From contig NZ_CP116942.1 in NCBI RefSeq assembly GCF_028532485.1, positions 1,736,001 through 1,800,000 on the forward strand: a DNA stretch of 64,000 nt, given 5' to 3'. Of the stretch, positions 6,797 through 14,015 are shown piece after piece. Positions within the stretch are counted from its first letter, which is position 1. Each line of letters starts with the position of its first letter. This DNA comes from Iamia majanohamensis. GTDB lineage: Bacteria > Actinomycetota > Acidimicrobiia > Acidimicrobiales > Iamiaceae. The notes beneath the pieces are model-generated. The model did not search any database. It saw only the letters and a list, made by a program, of their open reading frames with translations, and had not been told where the DNA came from. A program made the position numbers and the translations under genes.

Positions 6797-9484
6797 TTGG
6801 CCTGGTTTCGGATGATGGGGGTGGACTCGGTCGAGTACCACCGCGCCACCGTCCTCGCCGGTGCCGACGACCATCCCGGTGCGACCCGCCGCTACTACGG
6901 CAGCCGGGGTGAGACGCCTCTGCAGTGGGGTGGGTCCCTGGCTGATCGCCTCGGCCTCGCGGGCGCCGTCGGCGATGACGGCTACGACGCGGTGTTCGGT
7001 CCGGGTGGTGCGGTAGATCCGCACCTCGGGGTCCGGATGGTGCGGACCCGTCGGCCGGGGGTGGAGCTGGTGGTCTCGGCCCACAAGTCGGTCGCCGTGC
7101 TCGGCGTGTTGGGTGCGGTCGATGACATGCACGCCATCGTCGACGCAGAGACCGACGCCACCATGGCCTTCCTCGACGAGTGGTTCCGCCGCCAGGGCGG
7201 CCGCCGGGGCCGGGGCCAGACCCGAACAGCGACGTCGGGACTGTTGTGGGCTCGCACCCGGCACCTGACCAGCCGGGCCGGTGACCCCGAGCCCCACGAC
7301 CACGTCCTGATCGCGAACCTGACCGAGATGCTGGACACCGCGGGTGGGTGGAAGGCTCTCGACACCGGCGGCCTCCGAGATCTGGTCCACGCCGCCACCA
7401 TGGTCGGCCGCCACGCCGCGGCCGAGCGTGCCGTGGCTCTGGGGTACGCCATCGAGGCCGACCCCGGGCCGTCCGGGCGGCTGGGGCACTGGCGGCTGAT
7501 CGGAGTGCCCGATGAGGTCCTCGAGCTGTTCTCGAAGCGGTCGGCCGACATCGACGCAGCGGTGACGTCGGAGGGCTTCGCCACCTACCGGTCCCGGGGC
7601 ATCGCCGCCCGGCGCACCCGCGACCCCAAGGCCGACCACCACGACCCTGACCTCTGGCACGCGTGGCGGGACGAGTTGGTCGAAGCGGGGATCCATCCCG
7701 GTGAGCTGCGCCGCGACTTCGACGACCGTCAGGGCCACCACCGCAGACCACTGCAGGCCATGTCCGGCCAGGATCGGGCAGCGGTGGTCGAGGCGCTCCT
7801 CGCCGCCGACGGGCCGCTGGCCGATGCCAAGGTGTTCACCCGCCCCGACGTGATCCGGGCCGCCGCCCCTCTGCTCTACGGGTACGCCCACTCCGAGCTG
7901 GACCGGGTGGTCTCAGGCGTCATCGGCCACCACGACGCCGTGCGCCTCGTCGGACAGCCCGGCGCCCGGTGCAGGGCCTGGGCCGTCGCCTCGACGCTGG
8001 CCACCGAAGAGGCCATCGGCCACGTCGCCGGGCACCTGGCCAACCGGCTCACGGGCCCCGTCGTGGGGCGGCAGGCGCTCGCGCTGCAGGTCGGTGCCCA
8101 GGAGGTGACGGCGGGGTTCGCCCTCACCACCGGACAGCACCAGGCCGTCACGGCCGCCTGCACCTCGGCTCGAGGACTCGATGTGATCGTCGGCGTCGCC
8201 GGCTCCGGCAAGACCACCGCACTGCGGGTCGTCCACGACGCTTACCGCCACGCGGGCTACCGGGTGCTCGGCACCGCGGTCAGCGGCCAGGCTGCCCGCA
8301 CCCTCGGGACCGAGACCGGCATCGAGAGCCGCACTATCGCCTCTCTCGTGGGCCGCCTCGACCGGGGCACCCTCACCCTCGATGACCGGACGGTGCTGGT
8401 CGTCGACGAGGCCGGGATGACCGATGACCGGGCCCTGCTCGGTCTCCTCACCGATGCTCACGACACCGGAGCCAAGGCCGTCCTGGTCGGAGACCACCGC
8501 CAGCTCGGCGCCATCGGCCCCGGCGGCGGACTCGAAGCCCTCGGCCTTCGTCACCCCGAGGCCGTCCACGTCCTCGACCAGAACATCCGCCAGCGCGACA
8601 CCGGGGAACGCCAAGCGCTCGAGCACGTCCGGGCCGGCGACGTCGCAGAAGCAGTGGCCTGGTACCGACACGCGGGCCGGATCGCTCCGTCCCCCACGAG
8701 GGCCGACGCCATCACCAACGCGGTCGCCGCGTGGCACGCCGACCAGGCAGCGGGAAGGGAGTCTGTGCTGCTGGCCTGGCGGCGAGCCAGCGTCGCGGCG
8801 CTCAACGCCGCCGCTCGTCAGATGCGCATCGGCGACGGGGTCATCACCGGGCCCGAGCTCACCGCACCCGGTGGACGGGGCTACGCCTCAGGGGACCGCG
8901 TCGTCATGCTCGCCCCAGGGCCGGACGGCACCTACGTCACCAGCGAACGGGCCACCGTCGAGGCCGTCAGCAGCACCGGCATCGCCGTGCGGTTCGACGC
9001 CGGACGGTGCGTCACCCTCGCCGGTTCGGAGATCGACGCCGAACACCTCGACCACGCCTACGCCCTCACCGTCCACCGCATGCAAGGCGCCACCGTCGAG
9101 CGCGCCCACGTCCTCGCCGATGGTGGCGGCCGAGAGCTCACCTACGTCGCCCTCAGCCGAGCCACCGACACCACCCACGTCCACGTCGTCGCCGACGACG
9201 TCGACCAAGCCACCGAGGACCTCACCCGAGAGTGGAGCACCGAGGCTCGCCAACGCTGGACCCTCGACACCGACACCCCCGCCACCGACGATCAGCCCCA
9301 ACGTCCCGGCGTGGCACGACGGCCCACGCCCGAGGACCAGGCCTGGCAGAACGAGCCCGAGGTCGACGCCTTGCAGGACACCGCGGCATCCGACCAGCAA
9401 GCCAAGATCGACCAGATCACCCGCCGCCTCGACGCGATCCAGCACCGCCGCCCCGGTCCGGGTCGAGGGCTCGGCATCGGGTAG
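6797..9484 (+). CDS. MobF-family conjugative relaxase with RecD-like helicase
   Basis: A protein of ~895 residues that would nick the element's transfer origin and unwind the strand. The relaxase domain (~1-270) has a tyrosine pair RRYYGSRGE near residue 33 and the metal-binding DPEPHDHVLIAN near 165. The helicase domain follows, with Walker A GVAGSGKTT near 467, Walker B VLVVDEAGM near 534 and late helicase motifs to ~830 (YALTVHRMQGAT, YVALSRATD). The family usually starts a few residues before the RMMGVDSVEYHR block. TTG 6797 is chosen because GGAGG lies five bases upstream; ATG 6812 and a long extension to 6440 are alternatives. No mating-pair genes accompany it, so transfer would rely on another element. 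Confidence 0.85.
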   Translation: MAWFRMMGVDSVEYHRATVLAGADDHPGATRRYYGSRGETPLQWGGSLADRLGLAGAVGDDGYDAVFGPGGAVDPHLGVRMVRTRRPGVELVVSAHKSVAVLGVLGAVDDMHAIVDAETDATMAFLDEWFRRQGGRRGRGQTRTATSGLLWARTRHLTSRAGDPEPHDHVLIANLTEMLDTAGGWKALDTGGLRDLVHAATMVGRHAAAERAVALGYAIEADPGPSGRLGHWRLIGVPDEVLELFSKRSADIDAAVTSEGFATYRSRGIAARRTRDPKADHHDPDLWHAWRDELVEAGIHPGELRRDFDDRQGHHRRPLQAMSGQDRAAVVEALLAADGPLADAKVFTRPDVIRAAAPLLYGYAHSELDRVVSGVIGHHDAVRLVGQPGARCRAWAVASTLATEEAIGHVAGHLANRLTGPVVGRQALALQVGAQEVTAGFALTTGQHQAVTAACTSARGLDVIVGVAGSGKTTALRVVHDAYRHAGYRVLGTAVSGQAARTLGTETGIESRTIASLVGRLDRGTLTLDDRTVLVVDEAGMTDDRALLGLLTDAHDTGAKAVLVGDHRQLGAIGPGGGLEALGLRHPEAVHVLDQNIRQRDTGERQALEHVRAGDVAEAVAWYRHAGRIAPSPTRADAITNAVAAWHADQAAGRESVLLAWRRASVAALNAAARQMRIGDGVITGPELTAPGGRGYASGDRVVMLAPGPDGTYVTSERATVEAVSSTGIAVRFDAGRCVTLAGSEIDAEHLDHAYALTVHRMQGATVERAHVLADGGGRELTYVALSRATDTTHVHVVADDVDQATEDLTREWSTEARQRWTLDTDTPATDDQPQRPGVARRPTPEDQAWQNEPEVDALQDTAASDQQAKIDQITRRLDAIQHRRPGPGRGLGIG

Positions 9485-9638
9485 CAGGAATCAGGTTCGG
9501 GTGGCCAGGACCCCTCACTCGGTTCTGGGAGCCGATGAGTCCGTCCGAGTCCGAGGCGACTGCCGTGCGTAGATATCGACCGGCGACTGGTCACCGAGAC
9601 GAGACAGCGTGGAGGAACGGTGCGACCTGCTCGGCGCT

Positions 9639-10427
9639 TCATCGACTGATGGCCAGAATGCGGCGTGCGCCCCTGGCCACGACAGCGAAGATGATGGCGC
9701 CCGCCATCAGGTCGGGAACCCCTGAGCTGGTGAGTGCCACACCGACGGCTGCTGCGATGACGAGCAGGTTCACCTTGATGTCGTTGGCGGTGAAGATCCA
9801 GCTCGCTTCGAGATGAGCCTCACCGGTGCGCACGCGGTGCAGAACCGCCAGCACGACGATGTTGCCGACGAGCGCAAGTACGGACATGGTGATCATCGTT
9901 CGTGTGTCGGGAAGTTCGCTCTCCACGAAGAACCGGCGGCCAACCTCCACGAGGCCAAGCGCAGCCAGACCGAACTGCAGGTAGGCACTGGTCCGAGCGA
10001 GGCGCTGCTTCCGCGCGACTGCGGTTCCGACCGCTGCGAGGCTGAGCGCGTACACACTGGCGTCGGCACCCATGTCGAGGGAATCCGCGACGAGTCCCAT
10101 CGATCGGCTGAGGATCCCCACGGTGAGCTCGGTGATGAAGAAGCCTGCGTTGACGACCAGAGCGAAGATCAGCGCGATGCGTTCGGTCCGGTCGGAGCCC
10201 GAGGGGCCGATCTCGCTTGTGTCGTCCACATGGCTGGTGCCGAGGTTCAGAGAGCGCAGGGCGGAGCCAAGTTGGGCTGGATCGGTGCTGTGCTCGATGA
10301 GAACGTCGCGCTGTTCGAGGTTCACCTCGACCCGGTCGATGCCGTCGAGTCTTGAGAGCGCCATCCGCACCAGCTGTTCCTCCGCAGGGCAGTCCATCGA
10401 GGCGATGTGGAACCGGCTGACCGTCAC
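9639..10427 (-). CDS. Cation diffusion facilitator-type metal efflux protein with N-terminal HMA-like domain
   Basis: A 262-residue protein. Residues ~1-65 resemble a heavy-metal-associated fold (FHIASMDCPAEEQLVRMAL, then GIDRVEVNLEQRDVLIEH), but with a single Cys instead of CxxC. Residues ~85-262 carry about six membrane spans with the CDF metal-site residues in LVADSLDMGADASVYA and FTANDIKVNLLVI. CDF proteins export Zn, Cd, Co or Fe by proton exchange at the inner membrane; the metal here is not determined. Its ATG overlaps the stop of the upstream arsR-type gene by four bases (ATGA), so the two are translationally coupled and metal-induced expression is likely. It is cargo of the integrated element. 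Confidence 0.85.
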   Translation of the reverse strand: MTVSRFHIASMDCPAEEQLVRMALSRLDGIDRVEVNLEQRDVLIEHSTDPAQLGSALRSLNLGTSHVDDTSEIGPSGSDRTERIALIFALVVNAGFFITELTVGILSRSMGLVADSLDMGADASVYALSLAAVGTAVARKQRLARTSAYLQFGLAALGLVEVGRRFFVESELPDTRTMITMSVLALVGNIVVLAVLHRVRTGEAHLEASWIFTANDIKVNLLVIAAAVGVALTSSGVPDLMAGAIIFAVVARGARRILAISR

Positions 10428-10780
10428 GGTCGACCCGCCGGCTCTCGGCTGTCGTAGTTCGGGCAGAGCTCGATGCGCTCACCGGTCACGGCGAGCAGCT
10501 CCTCGGCGGCGCGCAGCACGTCGACCACCTCGTGGTGGGCGATGCGGTAGTGGACCTCTCGCCCCGAGCGACGGTCCGCCACGAGGCCGCAATCCTTCAG
10601 GCACCTGAGATGGCCCGAGATGTTGCCCTGCGACCCACCTACCGCCTCCACAACGTCGCTCACGCGCCGTTCACCCGTGGAGAGGAGGCTGATGATCCCG
10701 AGGCGGGTGGCGTCGCCAAAGCCGCAGAACAGCTTCGCTGCGTTCGCGATCTCGGGGGGTTGATCGGCGGTCCGGCTCAT
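10424..10780 (-). CDS. ArsR/SmtB-family metal-responsive repressor
   Basis: A 118-residue winged helix protein. The core runs AKLFCGFGDATRLGIISLLSTGERRVSDVVEAVGGSQGNISGHLRCLKDCGLVADRRSGREVHYRI. Cysteines in LFCGFGD, in the recognition helix region (LRCLKDCG) and near the C-terminus (IELCPNYDS) could ligate Cd, Pb or a similar soft metal, as in CmtR-type sensors. The ATG at 10780 is chosen; the frame is open upstream, but only through the divergent promoter. The protein would repress its own operon with the efflux gene, and possibly the divergent methyltransferase, from the 10781-10838 region. Confidence 0.85.
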   Translation of the reverse strand: MSRTADQPPEIANAAKLFCGFGDATRLGIISLLSTGERRVSDVVEAVGGSQGNISGHLRCLKDCGLVADRRSGREVHYRIAHHEVVDVLRAAEELLAVTGERIELCPNYDSREPAGRP

Positions 10781-10838
10781 CCCCTCAACATATCGGCTGC
10801 TAGCGATGTATCGCCAACAACCGATACGATTCGGAGAC
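10781..10838. promoter_or_regulatory. Divergent promoter/operator region between arsR-type gene and methyltransferase
   Basis: Minus strand: TATGTT ends six bases before the arsR-type ATG, with TTGGCG 19 bp further up, a long spacer as in metal-regulated promoters. Plus strand: TACGAT at 10825-10830 lies 8 nt before the ATG at 10839. Imperfect inverted repeats (ATATCG with CGATGT; CCGA-N6-TCGG at 10821-10834) overlap both -10 boxes and are candidate operators. Confidence 0.5.
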
Positions 10839-11420
10839 ATGAACAGCGACCACCTGGAACTTCTCACGGGTGACACCTGGCGGACCATGCTCCGCGAGCA
10901 GATCATCCCGTTCGCGCTCGGTGCTCACCCGTGCGCGGACCTGGGAAACGATGTGCTCGAGGTCGGCCCCGGGCCTGGTGCAACCACCGACCTTCTCGCT
11001 GCAGAGCTCGAGCACCTCACTGCGCTGGAACTCGACCCTGACCTCGCAGCAACACTGCGCCATCGCACCCGCGCCTCGGACACGATCTCGATCGTCGAAG
11101 GCGATGCCTCCGATATGCCGTTCGAGTCGGGGCGCTTCAGCGCCACCGTCAGCTTCACGATGCTGCACCACGTCGGCGGCGCCGAAGTCCAGGATCAGAC
11201 GTTCCGTGAGATATGTCGTGTGCTGCGTCCAGGTGGACTCTTCATCGCCTCCGACAGCATCGCCAGCGAGGAACTCGCCGCGCTCCACGTCGACGACACC
11301 TACAACCCCGTCGACCCCACGAGCCTCGAAGACCGCTTGGCCCGTGCCGGCTTCGTCGACGTCGACATCGATTCCAACGCCTTCGGGTGGCGTTCCCACG
11401 CCTATCGCCCCCGAGCCTGA
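10839..11420 (+). CDS. SAM-dependent class I methyltransferase
   Basis: A 193-residue Rossmann-fold methyltransferase. Motif I is VLEVGPGPGATTDLLA, followed by the acidic ALELDPDLA (motif II), EGDASDMPFESGRF (motif III region) and VLRPGGLFIASD (motif post-III). This matches small-molecule Methyltransf_11 proteins. It lacks the cysteine set of arsenite methyltransferase ArsM, so I do not assign arsenic. ATG 10839 is chosen because TACGAT sits 8 nt upstream and GGAG is very close; an earlier ATG at 10806 lies inside the divergent promoter. Its position beside the metal-sensor gene suggests co-regulation, but the substrate is unknown. Confidence 0.75.
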   Translation: MNSDHLELLTGDTWRTMLREQIIPFALGAHPCADLGNDVLEVGPGPGATTDLLAAELEHLTALELDPDLAATLRHRTRASDTISIVEGDASDMPFESGRFSATVSFTMLHHVGGAEVQDQTFREICRVLRPGGLFIASDSIASEELAALHVDDTYNPVDPTSLEDRLARAGFVDVDIDSNAFGWRSHAYRPRA

Positions 11421-11441
11421 ATCCGGAGCCCCCCGCACACT

Positions 11442-11460
11442 TCGTGCCCACTACGTGCCC
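11442..11460. repeat. Right subterminal 19-bp repeat of the element
   Basis: Identical to 3958-3976 and in the same orientation. It lies in noncoding DNA 106 bp inside attR, about twice the distance seen on the left. Confidence 0.6.
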
Positions 11461-11566
11461 TTTTCGATCGGGGATCGCGGTCCGTCAGCGGCCATGGCGG
11501 TCAAGAAATCTGAGCTCTGACCTGGGCCTTCTCAGCGGCGGGCCTGATAGCAGCGTTGGCCGATCG

Positions 11567-11614
11567 TGCTTTGGGAGCAGGGGGTCGGGAGTTCGAATCT
11601 CCTAGGCCAGACCA
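11567..11614 (+). repeat. attR: displaced copy of the tRNA-Pro 3' half
   Basis: It matches 3855-3902 at 46 of 48 positions. The upstream bases do not rebuild D arm or 5' acceptor strand, so it is not a tRNA gene. The two changed bases would make a G·T wobble and a G·A clash in the tRNA, as expected of a fragment free of selection. It marks the right end of the element. Confidence 0.85.
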
Positions 11615-11665
11615 ACCAACCAACCACCGCCGGCCGACCGAGCCTGTTCCTCGTCTCGTTGAGGG

Positions 11666-11693
11666 AGGATGGTATCTGATCCGATACCATCCT
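11666..11693. promoter_or_regulatory. Palindromic operator and leaderless promoter of the XRE/nucleotidyltransferase pair
   Basis: Perfect 11-bp arms AGGATGGTATC / GATACCATCCT are separated by 6 bp. The right arm contains TACCAT (11685-11690), a -10 element 7 nt before the GTG at 11698. A repressor bound here would block transcription, the usual layout of an autoregulated antitoxin-type gene. Confidence 0.75.
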
Positions 11694-11697
11694 CGGC

Positions 11698-12006
11698 GTG
11701 GACACCGCAGAGACCCTCCGACAGGCTCGCCTGGGGGCCCGGCTCACCCTGCGAGCGCTGGCGCGCCGGGCCGGGACGTCGCACGCCACCCTGGCGGCCT
11801 ACGAGTCCGGGCGGACCTCACCGGGCGCCGCCACGCTGGTGCGGGTCCTGGGGGCCGCGGGCTACGACCTCGACGTCGCCCTCCGGACCCGTCCCGCCGA
11901 GCCCGAGGCCCGGGGTCGCGAGCTCGAGGCCGTCCTCGACCTGGCCGAGGAGTTCCCGGCGCGCCACGACCCGGTGCTCCGAGCGCCCGTGTTCGGCCGG
12001 TCGTGA
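11698..12006 (+). CDS. XRE-family helix-turn-helix regulator
   Basis: A 102-residue protein with a Cro/CI-type helix-turn-helix in residues ~5-60 (LRQARLGARLTLRALARRAGTSHATLAAYESGRTSPGAATLVRVL). The C-terminal 40 residues are acidic and helical. The GTG start sits 7 nt after the TACCAT of the palindromic operator, so it probably autoregulates. Its stop codon overlaps the GTG of the next gene by four bases (GTGA). The pairing with a nucleotidyltransferase suggests antitoxin and toxin, or a small defence pair; this is inference. It lies 83 bp outside attR. Confidence 0.8.
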   Translation: MDTAETLRQARLGARLTLRALARRAGTSHATLAAYESGRTSPGAATLVRVLGAAGYDLDVALRTRPAEPEARGRELEAVLDLAEEFPARHDPVLRAPVFGRS

Positions 12007-12539
12007 GCGCGCTCGCCGACAAGGTCGTCGCACTGCACGGGGCGCTCGACGCGGCCCGTCACCCCCACGCCTTCGGCGGGGCCCTGGCGCTGGCGTGGTG
12101 CACGCAACGGGCGCGCGGCACCATCGACATCGACCTCAACGTGTTCGTGGACGCGGCGCGCGCGGCGTCGGTGGTGGAGGCCCTGCCGGGTGAGGTGGCG
12201 TGGAGCGAGGCGCACCTCCGCCTGCTCGAGGGGGACGGACAGGCCCGCCTGTGGTGGGGCGGCACGCCGGTCGACGTGTTCCTCGACACGACCGACTTCC
12301 ACCGGGACGCGGCCACCAGGGCTCGGACGCGCCCCTTCGGCGGGGCCCAGGTGCCCTTCCTCGGGTGCTCGGACCTGGCGGTCTTCAAGGCCTTCTTCTC
12401 CCGCACCAAGGACTGGGCCGACCTGGAGGAGATGTGGGCGGCCGGGACGCTCGACCTCGACCGGGTGGTGGGTGTGCTGGTCCGGTACCTCGGCGCCGAG
12501 GACGAGCGCGTGGCCCGCCTCCTCGCCCTGGCGACCTGA
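12003..12539 (+). CDS. Nucleotidyltransferase-fold protein (AbiEii/DUF6036-like)
   Basis: A 178-residue protein. HAFGGALALAWCTQRARGTIDIDLNVFV is the minimal nucleotidyltransferase signature (G-G then T-x-D-I-D), and a third acidic position can be VDVFLDTTDF. The C-terminal part (CSDLAVFKAFFSRTKDWADLEEM) matches the helical tail of AbiEii/DUF6036-type proteins, in which a Lys and Asp follow the core. Family members include toxins of type IV-like systems that modify tRNA. The gene is translationally coupled to the XRE gene and ends at 12539. Toxin activity is not proven by sequence. Confidence 0.65.
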   Translation: MSALADKVVALHGALDAARHPHAFGGALALAWCTQRARGTIDIDLNVFVDAARAASVVEALPGEVAWSEAHLRLLEGDGQARLWWGGTPVDVFLDTTDFHRDAATRARTRPFGGAQVPFLGCSDLAVFKAFFSRTKDWADLEEMWAAGTLDLDRVVGVLVRYLGAEDERVARLLALAT

Positions 12540-12586
12540 CCTCGGCGCCCCTCGCCCTCGGCGCCCCTCGCCCTGGGGGGTGGTCC

Positions 12587-12925
12587 TCAGGCGCCGGTGA
12601 CGCGGCGGGGGACCCGGAGCACCACCCGGTAGGTGCCGGCGACGGGGACGGCGCCGAGCTCGCGCGAGTCGGCCCGGGTGGCCCCGGCGTTGTCGGAGCC
12701 GATCAGCATCGTCCCGTCGGGGCGGACCTCGGTGACCCGCTTCACCAGCCACCGGCCCGGGTGCCAGGGGTGGGGGAGGACCCGGAGCTGGCCGGGGCGG
12801 GCCCGCCCCCAGGGGGTGGCGACCAGGCCCTGGCCGTCGACCAGCGTCGGCTCCATGGAGCGGTCGGCGACGACGAACCGCCGCAGCGGGGCCCGCCGGG
12901 ACGGGGACGGACCGGTGGGAGCCAC
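12587..12925 (-). CDS. sodX: Nickel-type superoxide dismutase maturation protease
   Basis: A 112-residue S24/S26 signal-peptidase-like protein. VVADRSMEPTLVDGQGLVATPW holds the catalytic Ser of the SMEPTL motif; the Lys partner is likely in GRWLVKRVTEV. Such small peptidases sit next to sodN and remove the NiSOD propeptide to free the N-terminal His that binds nickel. Here the gene is divergent from sodN, separated by 54 bp. The GTG at 12925 follows TACACT (minus strand, 12934-12939) by 8 nt, suggesting a leaderless message. Confidence 0.85.
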   Translation of the reverse strand: MAPTGPSPSRRAPLRRFVVADRSMEPTLVDGQGLVATPWGRARPGQLRVLPHPWHPGRWLVKRVTEVRPDGTMLIGSDNAGATRADSRELGAVPVAGTYRVVLRVPRRVTGA

Positions 12926-12929
12926 GTGA

Positions 12930-12966
12930 TCAGAGTGTATGTTCGAGCACGGATCGCACGCTCTGA
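12930..12966. promoter_or_regulatory. Inverted repeat in the sodX-sodN divergent promoter
   Basis: TCAGAGTGT and ACGCTCTGA flank a 19-bp centre; the arms match at 8 of 9 positions. The left arm overlaps the sodX -10 (TACACT) and abuts TATGTT at 12938-12943 on the plus strand. It could bind a nickel or redox regulator of both genes; it does not resemble the Streptomyces Nur box. Confidence 0.4.
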
Positions 12967-12979
12967 CAGGGAGTCACCC

Positions 12980-13402
12980 ATGCTCGACAAGCTCTTCTCC
13001 GGCGCCGACACGGCCCACGCCCACTGCGACCTCTACTGCGGCGTGTACGACCCGGCCCAGGCCAAGATCGAGGCGCTCTCCTGCGTCAAGATCGCCAAGA
13101 AGTACGCCGACTCCGACGACGAGGTCTTCCGGGCCCGGTCGATCTTCCTCAAGGAGGAGCGGGCCGAGATCTGCAAGCACCACCTGATGGTGCTGTGGGC
13201 CGACTTCTTCGCCCCGCCCCACTTCGAGGAGTTCCCGCAGCTCCACGAGCTGTTCTGGAAGGCCACCCACCAGGCCGGTGAGGCCAAGAAGTCCATGGAC
13301 CCGGCCGTCAGCCAGCAGCTGGTCGACTACATCGACGAGATCGCCGGCATCTTCTGGCAGACCGACAAGGCCAAGGACATGGGCGTCTACCCGCCCAGCT
13401 GA
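12980..13402 (+). CDS. sodN: Nickel superoxide dismutase
   Basis: A 140-residue protein; the family forms cytoplasmic hexamers that dismute superoxide. A 14-residue propeptide (MLDKLFSGADTAHA) precedes HCDLYCGVYDPAQAKIEAL. His15, Cys16 and Cys20 would become His1, Cys2 and Cys6 of the nickel hook after cleavage. The rest, including EICKHHLMVLWADFF and ELFWKATHQAGEAKKSMDP, follows the four-helix bundle of the family. The hook normally reads HCxxPCGxY; here position 5 is Tyr instead of the conserved Pro. The ATG at 12980 has GGGAG seven bases upstream. sodX, its presumed processing peptidase, is divergent next door. Confidence 0.95.
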   Translation: MLDKLFSGADTAHAHCDLYCGVYDPAQAKIEALSCVKIAKKYADSDDEVFRARSIFLKEERAEICKHHLMVLWADFFAPPHFEEFPQLHELFWKATHQAGEAKKSMDPAVSQQLVDYIDEIAGIFWQTDKAKDMGVYPPS

Positions 13403-13408
13403 TCCGCA

Positions 13409-13428
13409 GCCGGCGGGCTCCCGCCGGC
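13409..13428 (+). terminator. Hairpin downstream of sodN
   Basis: GCCGGCGG and CCGCCGGC pair perfectly over 8 bp around a 4-nt loop, six bases after the sodN stop codon. There is no T tract, which is common in this GC range. Confidence 0.5.
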
Positions 13429-13565
13429 CGGGCGCCCCGGCGCCCCACCACCTCCCGACGACCGCCGGCGCCCCCGGGCCCGGCGGTCGTCCGCGTCCCG
13501 GCGGGGGGCGACGCCGGGGGTGGCGGCTAGGGTCGCCCGGACGGGTGAGACGCATGGAGGGCACC

Positions 13566-14015
13566 ATGCCTGCGGAGCTGACCATCAGCGCGCTGCGACG
13601 CGACGACCTGCACGCGCTGGGGGGCCTCTTCGCGGCCCACACCGGGCGTCCCGCGGACCTGTCCACCCTCGCAGGCTGGATCGACACCTGGCCCTCGGCC
13701 GGGGCCCGGGGCCCCGAGGGCCTGGTCGGCTACGCCGTGTGCCGGGGCTTCGCCCCCGACGTGGCCGAGCTGGCCGCGCTGCTGGTGGCGCCCGCCTCCC
13801 GCGACCGCGGGGTGGGAGCGCGCCTCGTGGCCCACGTCGAGGACACCTGCCGGGCCCGGGGCCTGGCCGCGATCGTCACGGTGGCGTCGAGCGGCTACCG
13901 GGTGCAGGGGGAGAAGCGCTCGTCGCGCCCGTTCTACGAGGGCCTCGGCTACCGCGTGGTGCTGGAGACGGCGGCCACCTCGGTCCTGGCCCACGACCTC
14001 GGGAGCAGCCCCTGA
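13566..14015 (+). CDS. GNAT-family N-acetyltransferase
   Basis: A 149-residue acetyltransferase. LAALLVAPASRDRGVGARLVAHVEDTC gives the beta-4 strand and the acetyl-CoA pyrophosphate loop (RxxGxG), and FYEGLGYRVV is the usual C-terminal motif. The ATG at 13566 is preferred to that at 13554 because GGAGG lies five bases before it. The stop TGA shares a base with the ATG of the next gene, so the GNAT, PP-loop and amidase genes form one operon. The substrate is not known; amino groups of cell-wall or nucleoside compounds fit the context only loosely. Confidence 0.85.
   Translation: MPAELTISALRRDDLHALGGLFAAHTGRPADLSTLAGWIDTWPSAGARGPEGLVGYAVCRGFAPDVAELAALLVAPASRDRGVGARLVAHVEDTCRARGLAAIVTVASSGYRVQGEKRSSRPFYEGLGYRVVLETAATSVLAHDLGSSP

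Larger units (their letters stand above)
3855..11614. mobile_element. Integrative mobilizable element in tRNA-Pro (~7.7 kb)
   Basis: The element is bounded by 48-bp imperfect direct repeats of the tRNA-Pro 3' half. Reading across it: tyrosine integrase (minus), GIY-YIG protein (plus), excisionase (minus), a noncoding block with 11-bp tandem repeats, MobF relaxase-helicase (plus), cation diffusion facilitator and ArsR regulator (minus), and methyltransferase (plus). No type IV secretion or replication genes are seen, so it would need a helper for transfer. Coding sequence in 5.3-6.1 and 9.6-11.4 kb is visibly richer in A and T at third positions than the flanking chromosome. A 19-bp repeat lies just inside each end. 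The class assignment is inference from gene content. Confidence 0.85.

Noticed and set aside
11567-11614. Second tRNA-Pro gene
   Set aside because: Only the 3' half is present; the D arm and 5' acceptor strand are missing and two changes break pairs. It is the attR fragment.
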